Below are positions 24,427 to 34,037 of a stretch of 64,000 nucleotides of DNA, piece after piece (positions within the stretch are counted from its first letter, which is position 1; every line of letters starts with the position of its first letter). Origin of the DNA: Azospirillum canadense (GTDB lineage Bacteria; Pseudomonadota; Alphaproteobacteria; Azospirillales; Azospirillaceae); contig NZ_JAOQNG010000001.1 of the NCBI RefSeq assembly GCF_025961225.1, forward strand, positions 905,001 to 969,000, written 5' to 3'. Both the position numbers and the translations under genes were made by a program. Below the pieces are notes generated by a model. It ran no database searches, was not told the origin of the DNA, and worked only from the letters and a program-made list of their open reading frames with translations.

Positions 24427-24675
24427 TTATTCCAGCATCCCCAGCGCTTCCTTGTACAGCTCCAGGATCGCTTCCTGCTCCTGCCGATCCGCCTTGTCCA
24501 TTTTACGCAAGCGGATGATCTGGCGGATGATCTTGGTGTCGAAGCCGGTGCCCTTGGCCTCGGCGTAGACTTCCTTGACGTCCTCCTGCAGGCCGCGCTT
24601 TTCCTCTTCCAGGCGCTCGATGCGCTCGACGAAGGACCTCAGGCGATCCGCCGCAATGCCGCCGACGTCGGACAT
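24427..24675 (-). CDS. gapR: GapR-family DNA-binding protein (DUF2312)
   Basis: 82 aa, highly charged and helical (RLRSFVERIERLEEEKRGLQ, then GFDTKIIRQIIRLRKMDKAD). It matches the small nucleoid-associated protein GapR of alphaproteobacteria, which binds AT-rich, overtwisted DNA and supports replication and topoisomerase action. Length is typical. It is convergent with trpE(G), 37 bp apart. Confidence 0.93.
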   Translation of the reverse strand: MSDVGGIAADRLRSFVERIERLEEEKRGLQEDVKEVYAEAKGTGFDTKIIRQIIRLRKMDKADRQEQEAILELYKEALGMLE

Positions 24676-24917
24676 GATGGGGTAACCTCAAATAGGGAGC
24701 TTTGGAAAACCGGGGCGGACGATATCGGCGGGCGTGCCCGATGGCAAGGGGGCTGCCGGGAATGACGCCGGTTGCCACAGGCGCGGGCGGCCCGGAACGG
24801 ACGCGCAGCGCGGCGGAGTGCCGCTGGAGTCAGCCTTGCGGAAAAGATCCTTCACAAAATCGGGTTGAATGGGTCATGGTGCGCCACTCCGTTTCCGTGC
24901 CCTCCGGGAGCCCGACG

Positions 24918-26546
24918 ATGCGCTGTGGTCGAACGATGATTCCTCCCTACGCGCTTTGGCTTTGCCGCGTCCTGCTTCTGGCGCTGTGGTTTGCCGGGAC
25001 CGGCGTCGTGGCACCGTCGCGTGTCCTGGCGGGAGATTTGGTGATCGGACTGGGGTCGGAGGTGACCTCGCTCGACCCCCACTTTCACAACCTGACGCCC
25101 AACAGCATCGTCGGCAGCCACGTCTTCGATTCCCTGACCCTACCCGACGAGTTCAAGTGGCCGACACCAGGCCTCGCCGTGCGGTGGAAGCCGGTGGATG
25201 ACACCACTTGGGAGTTCACGCTCCGCCGCAACGTCGCCTTCCACGACGGGACGCCCTTCACCGCGGCCGACGCGGCGGCCAGCCTGAAGCGCGCCCTGGC
25301 CGTGCAGGGCAGCCCCTATTCCTACGCGTCGATCCTGCGCTCGGTGACGGACGTGATCGTGGTGAACGACCACACGCTGCGGATCCGGACCAGCACGCCG
25401 GACCCGACGATCCCCGCCGCCGTCGGGCAGATCGCGGTCGTCCCGGCGCGGTTCGTCGACGCGACGCGCGAGGATTTCGACAGCGGGCGCGCGATGGTCG
25501 GCACGGGGCCTTTCCGCTTCCTCGGCAACCATGGCCTGTCGGAGGTGACGCTGGCGGCGAACCCCCTTTATTGGGGCGGCCGCCCGCGCTGGGACCAGTT
25601 GACCCTGCGGATCATGCCCGTGGCGAGTGAGCGGGTGGCGGCGCTGACCGCCGGAACCGTGCACGTCATCGACCAGGTGCCGCCCGCCGACGTCGGCCGG
25701 CTCCAGGCCGACCCGCAGATCGCCGTGCGCAGCGGCCTGTCGGCACGGCTGATCTATCTGGCGCTGGACGTCGGGCGGGACCGGTCCCCCTTCGTCGCCG
25801 ACCGCAACGGCGCGCCCCTGCCGCGCAACCCGCTGAAGGACCCGCGGGTCCGCCGGGCAATCTCCAAGGCCATCAACCGCCAGGGCACCGTGGACCTGCT
25901 GCTGGAGGGGCTGGGGTCCCCCGCGGGGCAGCTGCTGCCGCGCGGCTTCTTCGGCACCAGTCCGGCGCTGAAACCCGACGACTACGACCCGGAGGCGGCG
26001 AAGCGGCTGCTGGCGGAGGCGGGCTGGCCGAACGGTTTCGTCCTGACGCTGCACGCGCCGAACAACCGCTACGCCAATGACGCGGCGGTCGCGCGCACGC
26101 TGGGCGTGGCCCTGTCGCGCATCGGCATTGCCACGAAGGTGGAGACGATGCCCTCGGCGGAGTTCTTCGCGCGCGCCTCCAGGCTGGAGTTCAGCGCCTA
26201 CATGTCCGGAATCACTACCGATCTCGGGGAGACGACGGACATTCTGCTGTCGCTGGTGGCCACCTATGACGACGCGCGCAACCGGGGCCGCATCAACCGG
26301 ACGCGCTATTCCAACCCGGCCATCGACTCCATCCTGGAGCGCGCCATTGTCACGCTTGATCCCACGGCGCGGCAGGGGCTCCTGCGTGAGGCGGCGGAAC
26401 GGGCCATGGAGGACGCGGCTGTCCTGCCGCTCTATTTCGAAAGCAAGACTTGGGCGATGCGTGCGCAATATTCCTTCGCACCCCGCGCCGACGAATTCAC
26501 GCTGGCCACCGAGGTGGAAGCCAAACGGCCCAGCGCTGCCAAATAG
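24918..26546 (+). CDS. Periplasmic substrate-binding protein, SBP_bac_5 (peptide/nickel) family
   Basis: 542 aa, with an N-terminal signal peptide (WLCRVLLLALWFAGTGVV, cleavage near VLA-GDL). The mature protein has the family layout: LVIGLGSEVTSLDPHFHN, VAFHDGTPFTAADAAASLKR, VGTGPFRF, DPRVRRAISKAINRQ, and EDAAVLPLYFESKTW near the end. It would deliver an oligopeptide or similar solute to an ABC importer, but no permease or ATPase genes lie beside it. ATG 24918 has GGGAG 7 nt upstream; ATG 24936 is an alternative. Confidence 0.88.
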   Translation: MRCGRTMIPPYALWLCRVLLLALWFAGTGVVAPSRVLAGDLVIGLGSEVTSLDPHFHNLTPNSIVGSHVFDSLTLPDEFKWPTPGLAVRWKPVDDTTWEFTLRRNVAFHDGTPFTAADAAASLKRALAVQGSPYSYASILRSVTDVIVVNDHTLRIRTSTPDPTIPAAVGQIAVVPARFVDATREDFDSGRAMVGTGPFRFLGNHGLSEVTLAANPLYWGGRPRWDQLTLRIMPVASERVAALTAGTVHVIDQVPPADVGRLQADPQIAVRSGLSARLIYLALDVGRDRSPFVADRNGAPLPRNPLKDPRVRRAISKAINRQGTVDLLLEGLGSPAGQLLPRGFFGTSPALKPDDYDPEAAKRLLAEAGWPNGFVLTLHAPNNRYANDAAVARTLGVALSRIGIATKVETMPSAEFFARASRLEFSAYMSGITTDLGETTDILLSLVATYDDARNRGRINRTRYSNPAIDSILERAIVTLDPTARQGLLREAAERAMEDAAVLPLYFESKTWAMRAQYSFAPRADEFTLATEVEAKRPSAAK

Positions 26547-26838
26547 GCCGAGTCGGCCCGCGGTCCGCCCGTCCGCGTCGCGTTCGCGGCGCCATGCTCG
26601 CGCCGCACAGCGCCTCAGCCAAAAGGAGGATGGCGCTTCGTTGAGAATGGGGCGACCCTGCGCGTCCGAAGACGCGCGTCCATTCCGCCGGCTTCCGAAT
26701 TGTTGCGCCGCACTATCACTGCTGGTAATACCATCGACGGGGCACTCTTCACAACGTGTCACAAATCCGGCATTCATGCCTATGGTCTAAGCCGATTGCC
26801 CGGAAATCGGCCACTTCGCGGCAGGGGAGACAACAACC

Positions 26839-27996
26839 ATGAAAATCGCCATACCCAGGGAGCGGCGCGCGGGGGAAAATCGCGTCGCGGCATCGCCTGA
26901 GACGGTCAAGAAACTGAAAGCCCTCGGCCTCGACGTGGTCGTGGAAAGCGGCGCCGGGCTGGGCTCCAACCTGCCGGATTCCTTCTATGCCGACGCTGGC
27001 GCCACCATCGCGCCGGACGCCGCGTCGGCGCTCGCCGACGCCGACATCGTGCTGAAGGTGCAGCGCCCGCTGATCGCCGGAGAAGGCGACCTCGACGAGT
27101 TGGCGCTGATCAAGCGCGGCGCGCTGCTGCTCGCCATCCTGAACCCGTACAACAGCCGCGAGCATGTGGCCGCCTACGCCGCCGCGGGGGTGAACGCCTT
27201 CGCCATGGAGTTCATGCCGCGCATCACCCGCGCCCAGGTCATGGACGTGCTGTCCTCCCAGGCCAACCTCGCCGGCTTCAAGGCGGTGGTCGACGCCGCC
27301 AGCGAGTACGGCCGCGCCTTCCCGATGATGATGACCGCCGCGGGCACCGTGCCGCCGGCCAAGGCCTTCATCATGGGCGTCGGCGTCGCCGGCCTGCAGG
27401 CCATCGCCACGGCCAAGCGCCTGGGCGCCATCGTCTCGGCGACCGACGTGCGCCCGGCGGTGAAGGAGCAGGTGCAGAGCCTCGGTGGCAGCTTCGTCGC
27501 GGTGGAGAACGAGGAGTTCAAGCAGGCCGAGACGTCGGGCGGCTACGCCAAGGAGATGTCGGACGACTACAAGCGCCAGCAGGCGGCGCTGGTGGCCGAG
27601 CATATCAAGAAGCAGGACATCGTGATCACCACGGCGCTGATCCCCGGGCGCAAGGCGCCGGTGCTGGTGACGCGCGAGCATGTGGCGTCGATGAAGCCGG
27701 GCTCGGTGATCATCGACCTGGCGGTGGAGCAGGGCGGCAACGTCGAGGGCTCCGAGCTGGGCAAAGTGGTTGTCACCGACAACGGGGTGAAGATCGTCGG
27801 CCACGCCAACTACCCCAGCCGCATCGCCGAGAGCGCCTCGCTCTTGTACGCCAAGAACCTGCTGGCCCTGCTCCAGTCGCTGCACGACAAGGAGAAGGGC
27901 GTCACGCTCAACTGGGACGACGAGATCGTCAAGGCCATCGCGCTGACCCGCGACGGCCAGGTCGTCCACCCCGCCTTCGCCGGCCAGACGGTCTGA
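26839..27996 (+). CDS. pntAA: NAD(P) transhydrogenase alpha-1 subunit (domain I)
   Basis: 385 aa, the NAD(H)-binding domain I of proton-translocating transhydrogenase, encoded separately as in Rhodospirillum rubrum. It is homologous to alanine dehydrogenase. Visible motifs are [19 protein letters not shown] at the start, [18 protein letters not shown] with the Rossmann GVGVAGLQA, and the mobile loop region [11 protein letters not shown]. It hands hydride to domain III. Start preceded by GGGGAG. First gene of the pntAA-pntAB-pntB operon, 19 bp before the next. Confidence 0.97.
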   Translation: MKIAIPRERRAGENRVAASPETVKKLKALGLDVVVESGAGLGSNLPDSFYADAGATIAPDAASALADADIVLKVQRPLIAGEGDLDELALIKRGALLLAILNPYNSREHVAAYAAAGVNAFAMEFMPRITRAQVMDVLSSQANLAGFKAVVDAASEYGRAFPMMMTAAGTVPPAKAFIMGVGVAGLQAIATAKRLGAIVSATDVRPAVKEQVQSLGGSFVAVENEEFKQAETSGGYAKEMSDDYKRQQAALVAEHIKKQDIVITTALIPGRKAPVLVTREHVASMKPGSVIIDLAVEQGGNVEGSELGKVVVTDNGVKIVGHANYPSRIAESASLLYAKNLLALLQSLHDKEKGVTLNWDDEIVKAIALTRDGQVVHPAFAGQTV

Positions 27997-28015
27997 CGGC
28001 CCTAGGGAGAGAGAC

Positions 28016-28435
28016 ATGGATCAGACCCAACTGTCCAACCGCATCGTCGAGCTGAAGGCGCAGCTTTCCGCAGCCAGCCAGCAGATCGACGCGCTGGCCG
28101 CCCAGGCGGCGGCCCTCGGCCACCCCGCCGCCGCGGAAGCCGCCAGCCACGGCAGCTTCTTCATCACCGGCCTGACCGTCTTCGTGCTGGCCTGCTTCGT
28201 CGGCTACTACGTCGTGTGGCGGGTGACGCCGGCGCTGCACTCGCCGCTGATGGCGGTGACCAACGCCGTGTCCTCGGTGATCATCGTCGGCGCCCTCATC
28301 GCCGCCGGCCCGGCCGGCTTCGGCTTCTCCAAGATCATGGGCTTCCTCGCCGTCATCCTGGCCAGCGTCAACATCTTCGGCGGCTTCCTGGTCACCCAGC
28401 GCATGCTCTCCATGTTCAAGAAGAAGGGCAAGTAA
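28016..28435 (+). CDS. pntAB: NAD(P) transhydrogenase alpha-2 subunit
   Basis: 139 aa: a hydrophilic Gln/Ala-rich N-terminus of about 45 residues, then transmembrane helices ([48 protein letters not shown]). It forms part of membrane domain II. GGGAGAGAGAC precedes the ATG; pntB begins 2 nt after its stop. Confidence 0.96.
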   Translation: MDQTQLSNRIVELKAQLSAASQQIDALAAQAAALGHPAAAEAASHGSFFITGLTVFVLACFVGYYVVWRVTPALHSPLMAVTNAVSSVIIVGALIAAGPAGFGFSKIMGFLAVILASVNIFGGFLVTQRMLSMFKKKGK

Positions 28436-28437
28436 CC

Positions 28438-29835
28438 ATGGAAACGCTGTCGGCCCTTCTCTACCTCGTCGCCTCCATCTGCTTCATCATGGCGCTGCGC
28501 GGGCTGTCCAGCCCGGAGACCTCGCGCCAGGGCAACCTCTACGGCATGGTCGGCATGACCATCGCCATCCTCACCACGCTGGCCCTGCCCATCGTCCAGT
28601 CCTACTGGATGATCGTCCTCGGCATCGCGATTGGCGGCGGCATCGGCTACGTCATCGCCAAGAAGATCGAGATGACCGCGCTGCCCCAGCTGGTCGCCGC
28701 CTTCCACTCGCTGGTCGGCCTGGCCGCCGTGTTCGTGGCGCTCTCGGCCTTCTACTCGCCGGAGGCCTACGGCATCGGCGTGCCCGGCGCCATCGCCAAG
28801 GGCTCGCTGGTCGAGATGGCGCTGGGCACCGCGATCGGCGCCATCACCTTCACCGGCTCGCTCGTCGCCTTCGCCAAGCTGCAGGGCCTGGTCACCGGCA
28901 AGCCGCTGGTCTTCCCCTTCCAGCACCACCTCAACGCCGGCCTCGGCGTGCTGACCATCCTGCTCATCCTCTGGCTGGTGCAGTCCAACGCCTCGGTGGC
29001 CATGTGGCTGATCGTGCTGGTGGCGCTGGCGCTGGGCTTCCTGCTGATCCTGCCGATCGGCGGGGCGGACATGCCGGTGGTGATCTCGATGCTGAACAGC
29101 TACTCCGGCTGGGCGGCGGCGGGCATCGGCTTCACGCTGCAGAACAACCTGCTGATCATCACCGGCGCGCTGGTCGGCTCCTCGGGTGCCATTCTGTCCT
29201 ACATCATGTGCAAGGGCATGAACCGCTCGATCTTCAACGTCATCCTCGGCGGCTTCGGCGGTGACAGCGGCGCGGCCGCAGCCGGCGGCGCCGGCGGCGG
29301 TGAGCGCGGGACGGTGAAGGCCGGCTCGCCGGAGGACGCGGCCTACATCATGAAGAACGCGCAGTCGGTGATCATCGTGCCGGGCTACGGCATGGCGGTG
29401 GCGCAGGCGCAGCACGCGCTGCGCGAGATGGCCGACCTGCTGAAGAAGGAAGGGGTGGACGTCAAGTACGCCATCCACCCCGTCGCGGGGCGCATGCCCG
29501 GCCACATGAATGTGCTGCTGGCCGAGGCCAACGTGCCGTACGACGAGGTGTTCGAGCTGGAGGACATCAACCGCGACTTCGGCACGGCGGACGTGGCCTT
29601 TGTGATCGGCGCCAACGACGTGACCAACCCGGCGGCCAAGACCGACCCGCAGTCGCCGATCTACGGCATGCCGATCCTGGATGTCGAAAAGGCCAAGACG
29701 GTGTTCTTCATCAAGCGCGGCATGGCCGCCGGCTACGCCGGCGTGGAGAACGAGCTGTTCTTCCGCCCCAACACCATGATGCTGTTCGGCGACGCCAAAA
29801 AGGTCACCGAAGAGGTCGTGAAGTCCATGGAGTAA
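28438..29835 (+). CDS. pntB: NAD(P) transhydrogenase beta subunit
   Basis: 465 aa. Residues 1-270 hold about eight to nine transmembrane helices of the proton channel (FHSLVGLAAVFVALSAFY, GADMPVVISMLNSYSGWAAAG). After a Gly/Ala-rich linker near 283, the NADP(H)-binding domain III follows (VIIVPGYGMAVAQAQHALRE, HPVAGRMPGHMNVLLAEA, VIGANDVTNPAA). The complex uses the proton motive force to make NADPH. A strong terminator follows. Confidence 0.97.
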   Translation: METLSALLYLVASICFIMALRGLSSPETSRQGNLYGMVGMTIAILTTLALPIVQSYWMIVLGIAIGGGIGYVIAKKIEMTALPQLVAAFHSLVGLAAVFVALSAFYSPEAYGIGVPGAIAKGSLVEMALGTAIGAITFTGSLVAFAKLQGLVTGKPLVFPFQHHLNAGLGVLTILLILWLVQSNASVAMWLIVLVALALGFLLILPIGGADMPVVISMLNSYSGWAAAGIGFTLQNNLLIITGALVGSSGAILSYIMCKGMNRSIFNVILGGFGGDSGAAAAGGAGGGERGTVKAGSPEDAAYIMKNAQSVIIVPGYGMAVAQAQHALREMADLLKKEGVDVKYAIHPVAGRMPGHMNVLLAEANVPYDEVFELEDINRDFGTADVAFVIGANDVTNPAAKTDPQSPIYGMPILDVEKAKTVFFIKRGMAAGYAGVENELFFRPNTMMLFGDAKKVTEEVVKSME

Positions 29836-29877
29836 GTCCGTAGAGTAACCTGCGGCTTCTCTGCCCTGGCGTGACGC

Positions 29878-29916
29878 GAACCCCCGGTGCATTCTCCGCA
29901 CTGGGGGTTCTTTTTT
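29878..29916 (+). terminator. Terminator of the pnt operon
   Basis: 13-bp stem GAACCCCCGGTGC with its complement (one mismatch), 7-nt loop, then seven T in a row. Confidence 0.9.
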
Positions 29917-29941
29917 GCCCCCGTGACGACCGGAGGACGCC

Positions 29942-30229
29942 ATGCCCGCCTACATCATCGCCGACGTGAAGGTGACCGACACCGCAGCCTACGAGCGCTA
30001 CAAGGCGCTCACCCCCAACGCCATTACCAAGAACGGCGGCCGCTTCCTGGCGCGCGGCGGCCAGACGGAGGTGCTGGAGGGCGGCTGGCAGCCCAACCGC
30101 GTGGTGATCCTGGAATTTCCGGACATGGCCACGGCCAGGGCTTTCTACGACAGCCCCGAATACCGCGAAGCGCGCGAGGCCCGGAAGGACGCCGCCGACT
30201 TCAAGATGATCTTGGTGGAAGGGGCGTGA
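29942..30229 (+). CDS. DUF1330 family protein
   Basis: 95 aa, a small ferredoxin-like (dimeric alpha/beta barrel) fold: PAYIIADVKVTDTAAYERYK at the start and VVILEFPDMATARAFYDSPEY in the middle, both typical of DUF1330. No catalytic role is established for the family. A good CGGAGGACGCC site precedes the ATG. Single gene, convergent with panB. Confidence 0.92.
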   Translation: MPAYIIADVKVTDTAAYERYKALTPNAITKNGGRFLARGGQTEVLEGGWQPNRVVILEFPDMATARAFYDSPEYREAREARKDAADFKMILVEGA

Positions 30230-30269
30230 CCGGTTCGCAGGGCGGCGTCGGTTCGACAAGCCAGCCTTA

Positions 30270-30328
30270 ACCACGGAGGCACAGAGACACAGAGCGCGGA
30301 AAGGTCCGTGTCTCTGTGCCTCCGTGGT
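30270..30328. repeat. Long palindromic intergenic repeat (copy 1)
   Basis: Perfect 21-bp inverted repeat (30270-30290 and 30308-30328) with a 17-nt loop, built on ACCACGGAGGCACAGAGAC. It sits between convergent genes (DUF1330 and panB). A related palindrome is at 38418-38483. Confidence 0.9.
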
Positions 30329-30343
30329 GATATCCGCGGAGCC

Positions 30344-31168
30344 TCAGCCCTTCTTCACGCCAAAGCAGTGCTCCGGCCCCGGGAAGGCCCGCGCCTTGAC
30401 CTCGGCGGCGTAGGCCGCGGCGGCCTCGCCCATGGCTGTGCCCAGTTGGCCGTAGCGCTTCACGAACTTCGGCTGGAAGTCGCTGAACAGGCCCAGCATG
30501 TCGTCGGAGACCAGCACCTGCCCGTCGCAGGCGGGGGAGGCGCCGATGCCGATGGTCGGGACGGCGACGTCCTCGGTGATCTGGCGGGCGAGCGACTCTA
30601 TGGTGCCCTCGATGACCAGGGAGAAGGCGCCGGCCTCCGCGATGGCGCGGGCGTCGGCGCGGATGCGCTCCGCGCTCGCCGGGTCGCGGCCCACGGCCTT
30701 GTAGCCGCCCAGCGCGTTGACCGACTGCGGCAGCAGCCCGACATGGCCCATCACCGGCACGCCGCGGCTGGTCAGGAAGGCGACCGTCTCGGCCATCTCG
30801 GCCCCACCTTCCAGCTTCACCGCTTGGGCGCCGGTCTCCGCCATCACGCGCGCGGCGTTGCGGAAGGCGACCTGCGGGCTTTCCTGGTAGCTGCCGAAGG
30901 GCAGGTCAACCACGACGCAGGCTCGCTCCGACCCGCGCACCACGGCGGCGCCGTGGGCGATCATCATGTCGAGCGTGACGGGGAGGGTGCTGTCGAAGCC
31001 GTAGACCACCATGCCCAGCGAGTCGCCGACCAGCAGCAGGTCCACATGCGGGTCGAGCAGCCGCGCGACGGGGGCGGTGTAGGCGGTCAGGCAGACGATC
31101 GGATCACCGCCCTTGCGGGCGCGGAGCGCCGGAACCGAAATGCGTGCGATGGCCTTGGACGCGCTCAT
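30344..31168 (-). CDS. panB: 3-methyl-2-oxobutanoate hydroxymethyltransferase
   Basis: 274 aa; transfers a hydroxymethyl group from methylene-tetrahydrofolate to 2-oxoisovalerate, giving ketopantoate for pantothenate and CoA. Visible family motifs: [37 protein letters not shown] (metal and substrate loop), [17 protein letters not shown], and [18 protein letters not shown]. The start at 31168 removes a 25-residue upstream extension with no homology. Its substrate derives from the valine pathway encoded by ilvBNC elsewhere in the window. Confidence 0.97.
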   Translation of the reverse strand: MSASKAIARISVPALRARKGGDPIVCLTAYTAPVARLLDPHVDLLLVGDSLGMVVYGFDSTLPVTLDMMIAHGAAVVRGSERACVVVDLPFGSYQESPQVAFRNAARVMAETGAQAVKLEGGAEMAETVAFLTSRGVPVMGHVGLLPQSVNALGGYKAVGRDPASAERIRADARAIAEAGAFSLVIEGTIESLARQITEDVAVPTIGIGASPACDGQVLVSDDMLGLFSDFQPKFVKRYGQLGTAMGEAAAAYAAEVKARAFPGPEHCFGVKKG

Positions 31169-31331
31169 CACCACCCGCCGAGTGAGGGGTTTGCGGATGC
31201 ACCAAAACCGCCCACGCGAACGAGCACGGGGCGGCAGGTGCAAGACACAAGAGGGGCTGGCGCGCGAACGCGCTTGGGTGCCCGGCGCGCCGAGGCGCGC
31301 CTGTCAATCCGGCGCGAAAAGCGCCTGGCTA

Positions 31332-31535
31332 TTAATAGCCCTCGCGCTCCATGCGCTTGCGGAGCAGCTTGCGGGTGCGACGCACCGCCTCAGCCTTCTC
31401 GCGCGCGCGCTTCTCCGAGGGCTTCTCGTAGTTCCGGCGCAGCTTCATTTCCCGGAAAATGCCCTCGCGCTGCATCTTCTTCTTCAGCGCGCGGAGGGCC
31501 TGATCGACGTTGTTGTCTCGGACCAGAACTTGCAC
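31332..31535 (-). CDS. rpsU: 30S ribosomal protein S21
   Basis: 67 aa, highly basic: [20 protein letters not shown], then [18 protein letters not shown] and a Lys/Arg-rich tail. It takes part in translation initiation on the small subunit. The start is GTG at 31535, giving the usual [10 protein letters not shown]-terminus; a GTG three codons upstream is possible but abuts the AAAGG ribosome-binding site. Divergent from def. Confidence 0.96.
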   Translation of the reverse strand: MQVLVRDNNVDQALRALKKKMQREGIFREMKLRRNYEKPSEKRAREKAEAVRRTRKLLRKRMEREGY

Positions 31536-31738
31536 GTTTACCGTCACCCTTTCAAGTGAGCCGAGTTGCAATTAAGCAACAAACAGGCATGCGCTTGCGG
31601 GCGCACCCCTTGTGTGGAGGATTGTGTAGCACGGACAGCGCCGTGTGTGAAGCGGAGTCTTCGGTATCGTCGTCTCAGCGTCGGGAAGACCCTGGCGAAA
31701 TGGTTGCCGGGAAGGAGGAAACTCCCAGATAATGGGCC

Positions 31739-32281
31739 ATGGCCCTGCTGAAAATCGCCCGCATGGGGCATCCGGTCCTGCGCACGATCGCGGACCCCGT
31801 GCCCGACCCGACCGATCCGGAGATCCGGCGCCTCGCCGCCGACATGATCGAGACCATGATGGACGCGCCCGGAGTCGGGTTGGCGGCCCCGCAGGTGCAC
31901 GAGTCGCTGCGCATGATCGTGTTCCGCGTGCCCTCCGACCGCTCCGGCGGCGAGGTGGTGGCGCCGACCGTGCTGATCAATCCGGTGGTCGAGCCCATCG
32001 GCGACTCCATGGTCGATGGCTGGGAAGGCTGTCTGTCGATTCCCGGCATGCGCGGCATCGTGCCGCGCTTCACCCGCATCCGCTACCGCGGGACAGGGCT
32101 GGACGGCGAAGCCGTCGAACGGGAGGCGAGCGGCTTCCACGCCCGCGTGATCCAGCACGAGTACGACCACCTGGACGGCATTCTTTACATCGACCGCATG
32201 CCCGATCTGCGCCATCTCGCGTTCAATGAGATGGCGCATCACGTGACCGAGGCGCTGGAGCGGGAAAAGGGGGAGGATTGA
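31739..32281 (+). CDS. def: Peptide deformylase
   Basis: 180 aa; removes the formyl group from nascent proteins. All three family motifs are present: GVGLAAPQ (about 46), EGCLSIPG (about 95) and QHEYDHLDG (about 138). The metal ligands are the Cys of EGCLS and the two His of HEYDH. The start is not supported by a strong ribosome-binding site; GGAGG lies about 20 nt upstream. The COQ9 gene begins 2 nt after its stop. Confidence 0.96.
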   Translation: MALLKIARMGHPVLRTIADPVPDPTDPEIRRLAADMIETMMDAPGVGLAAPQVHESLRMIVFRVPSDRSGGEVVAPTVLINPVVEPIGDSMVDGWEGCLSIPGMRGIVPRFTRIRYRGTGLDGEAVEREASGFHARVIQHEYDHLDGILYIDRMPDLRHLAFNEMAHHVTEALEREKGED

Positions 32282-32283
32282 CC

Positions 32284-32994
32284 ATGGACGCTGCCCTGGA
32301 CATGGATGTGGTACGCGACGACATCCTCGTCTCGACGCTGCCGAACATCGTCTTCGACGGCTGGAGCATGACGGCGCTGCGCGACGGCGCGCAGATGGCC
32401 GGCTACGACACGGCCACCATGCACCGCGCCTTTCCCGGCGGCATCCCGGAACTGGTCGAGCATTTCGGCGTCTGGACCGACCGGCGCATGATGGTGGAGT
32501 TGGACAAGCACCCGCTGGCCGACATGAAGGTGCGCGACCGCATTGCGCTGGCCATCCGCACCCATTTCGAGGTGCTGGAGCCGCATCTGGAGGCCAAGCG
32601 GCGGCTGATCGCCTACCTCGCCATGCCGCAGAACCTGGGGCTCGGCCTGCGCCTGCTCTACCGCACGGTGGACGCCATGTGGTTTGCGGCCGGCGACACG
32701 GCCACCGACTTCAACCACTACACCAAGCGCGCGACCCTGGGCGCGGTGCTCAGCTCCGCCACCTTCTACTGGCTCGACGACCGGTCGGAGGGGCATGTGG
32801 AGACCTGGGCCTTCATCGACCGCCGCCTCGACGACGTGATGAACATGGGCAAGGCCATGTCCGCCATGGGCCGCGCCGGCCGGCTGCTGAGCCACCTGCC
32901 GAGCCCGATGCGCTTCGCCCGCCAAATCCGCCAGCGCAGCGGCACCGTCCAGGCCGCGGAGAGCGCGACGACGCACATGGCGGAGAATATCTGA
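32284..32994 (+). CDS. COQ9 family protein (ubiquinone synthesis factor)
   Basis: 236 aa. Layout of the COQ9/TetR-like fold: an N-terminal helix-turn-helix-like region (LPNIVFDGWSMTALRDGA) and a C-terminal lipid-binding part with TDFNHYTKRATLGAVLSSA and YWLDDRSEGHVETWAFIDRR. In mitochondria COQ9 binds lipids and assists COQ7 hydroxylase; bacterial homologues are assumed to do likewise. Coupled to def (GGAGG before the stop of def). Confidence 0.93.
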   Translation: MDAALDMDVVRDDILVSTLPNIVFDGWSMTALRDGAQMAGYDTATMHRAFPGGIPELVEHFGVWTDRRMMVELDKHPLADMKVRDRIALAIRTHFEVLEPHLEAKRRLIAYLAMPQNLGLGLRLLYRTVDAMWFAAGDTATDFNHYTKRATLGAVLSSATFYWLDDRSEGHVETWAFIDRRLDDVMNMGKAMSAMGRAGRLLSHLPSPMRFARQIRQRSGTVQAAESATTHMAENI

Positions 32995-33018
32995 GGGCGC
33001 GCGCCCTGCGCACTTGCA

Positions 33019-33045
33019 CCCTCTCCCAGCCCCGCTGGGAGAGGG
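33019..33045. repeat. Palindrome between convergent genes
   Basis: Perfect 12-bp stem CCCTCTCCCAGC / GCTGGGAGAGGG with a 3-nt loop, between COQ9 and the SDR gene. Same core as 15549-15573. No T-tract; terminator role possible. Confidence 0.75.
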
Positions 33046-33061
33046 AGGCGGGCGAGGGGGT

Positions 33062-33931
33062 TTACGGCTTGGGCGGCTGGTCCGCTGCCATAAAGGCGGC
33101 AAAGGCTTCCTTGTAATCCGGGTGCCAGCGAGACAGGGGCGGGCGGTTGCGGATGATGTCCTCCGCCGCCCATTGGATGCGCCGGTTGTCCATCTCCCGC
33201 GTCACGTCGTTGTCCGGGCATAGGATGTAGAAATCGCCAGCCGCCAGGGCGGGCAGCAGGACATCCACAACCTGATCGGCGGTCCAGGCGCCCGCGGGCT
33301 TCTCTGCGACTCTGCGCGCTCGCGTCAGGCCGGTGTAGGTGAAGCCGGGGATCAGCAGGTGTGCGGTGACCTGGCAGCCATCGGTGTTGCGCAGCTCGTG
33401 CGCCAGCGCCTCGGTCACCACCTTCACCCCGGCCTTGCTGGTGTTGTAGGCGGTGTCGCCCGGCGGGCAGGTGATGCCCTGCTTGGACCCGGTGGTGACG
33501 ATGGCGGCCGGCGTGCCCTGCGCGATCATCGCCGGGGCGAAGACCTGGATGCCGTGGACGACGCCCCACAGGTTGACGCCCAGGATTTGCCGCCAGCGTT
33601 CGGAATTCCCGAACAGGGCGCCGCCGCCTTCCGTGCCGGCGTTGTTCATCAGCAGAGCGACCTCGCCGAAGGTCCGGTAGGCGATGTCCTTCAGCCGCTC
33701 GACCTCCTCCAGGCGGGAGACGTCGGCGGTGACCGTGACCACGTCCTGCGGCTTCCGCGACGCCTTGCGCACCGTCTCGGCCGCAGCACCCAGCGCTTCG
33801 GCGTTGACGTCGGCGAGGCAGACCGTCATGCCGAGCGACGCGAAGCGGGCGGCGGCGGCGAGCCCGATGCCGCTCGCGGCCCCCGTGACGACGGCGGCGC
33901 GGCCAGGGGCCAGGGCGGGATGGTTCTGCAT
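33062..33931 (-). CDS. Short-chain dehydrogenase/reductase
   Basis: 289 aa, classical SDR fold. Cofactor motif TGAASGIG (about 16-23), Asp in CLADVNAEAL suggesting NAD preference, NNAG (about 96), a catalytic Ser in VTTGSKQG and YNTSK with the Tyr/Lys pair. The C-terminal extension (DFYILCPDNDVTREMDNRRI) is longer than in minimal SDRs. Substrate unknown. The start at 33931 has AAGG about 9 nt upstream. It could be an operon partner of neither neighbour. Confidence 0.92.
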   Translation of the reverse strand: MQNHPALAPGRAAVVTGAASGIGLAAAARFASLGMTVCLADVNAEALGAAAETVRKASRKPQDVVTVTADVSRLEEVERLKDIAYRTFGEVALLMNNAGTEGGGALFGNSERWRQILGVNLWGVVHGIQVFAPAMIAQGTPAAIVTTGSKQGITCPPGDTAYNTSKAGVKVVTEALAHELRNTDGCQVTAHLLIPGFTYTGLTRARRVAEKPAGAWTADQVVDVLLPALAAGDFYILCPDNDVTREMDNRRIQWAAEDIIRNRPPLSRWHPDYKEAFAAFMAADQPPKP

Positions 33932-34037
33932 GGGGAAAGCCTTCGATTGTCTCGAGTCGGTGTCCGTGCGAACGCACCATGTGGAGCGCCCGGCGGAGGT
34001 CGGCAATCGGGAGGCGACGAATAAAGGAGGGGGCTGA

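Noticed and set aside
31284..31320. GGCGCGCC-GA-GGCGCGCC near the rpsU 3' end as a terminator
   Set aside because: No T-tract follows on the relevant strand; the palindrome may be a chance product of GC-rich DNA.
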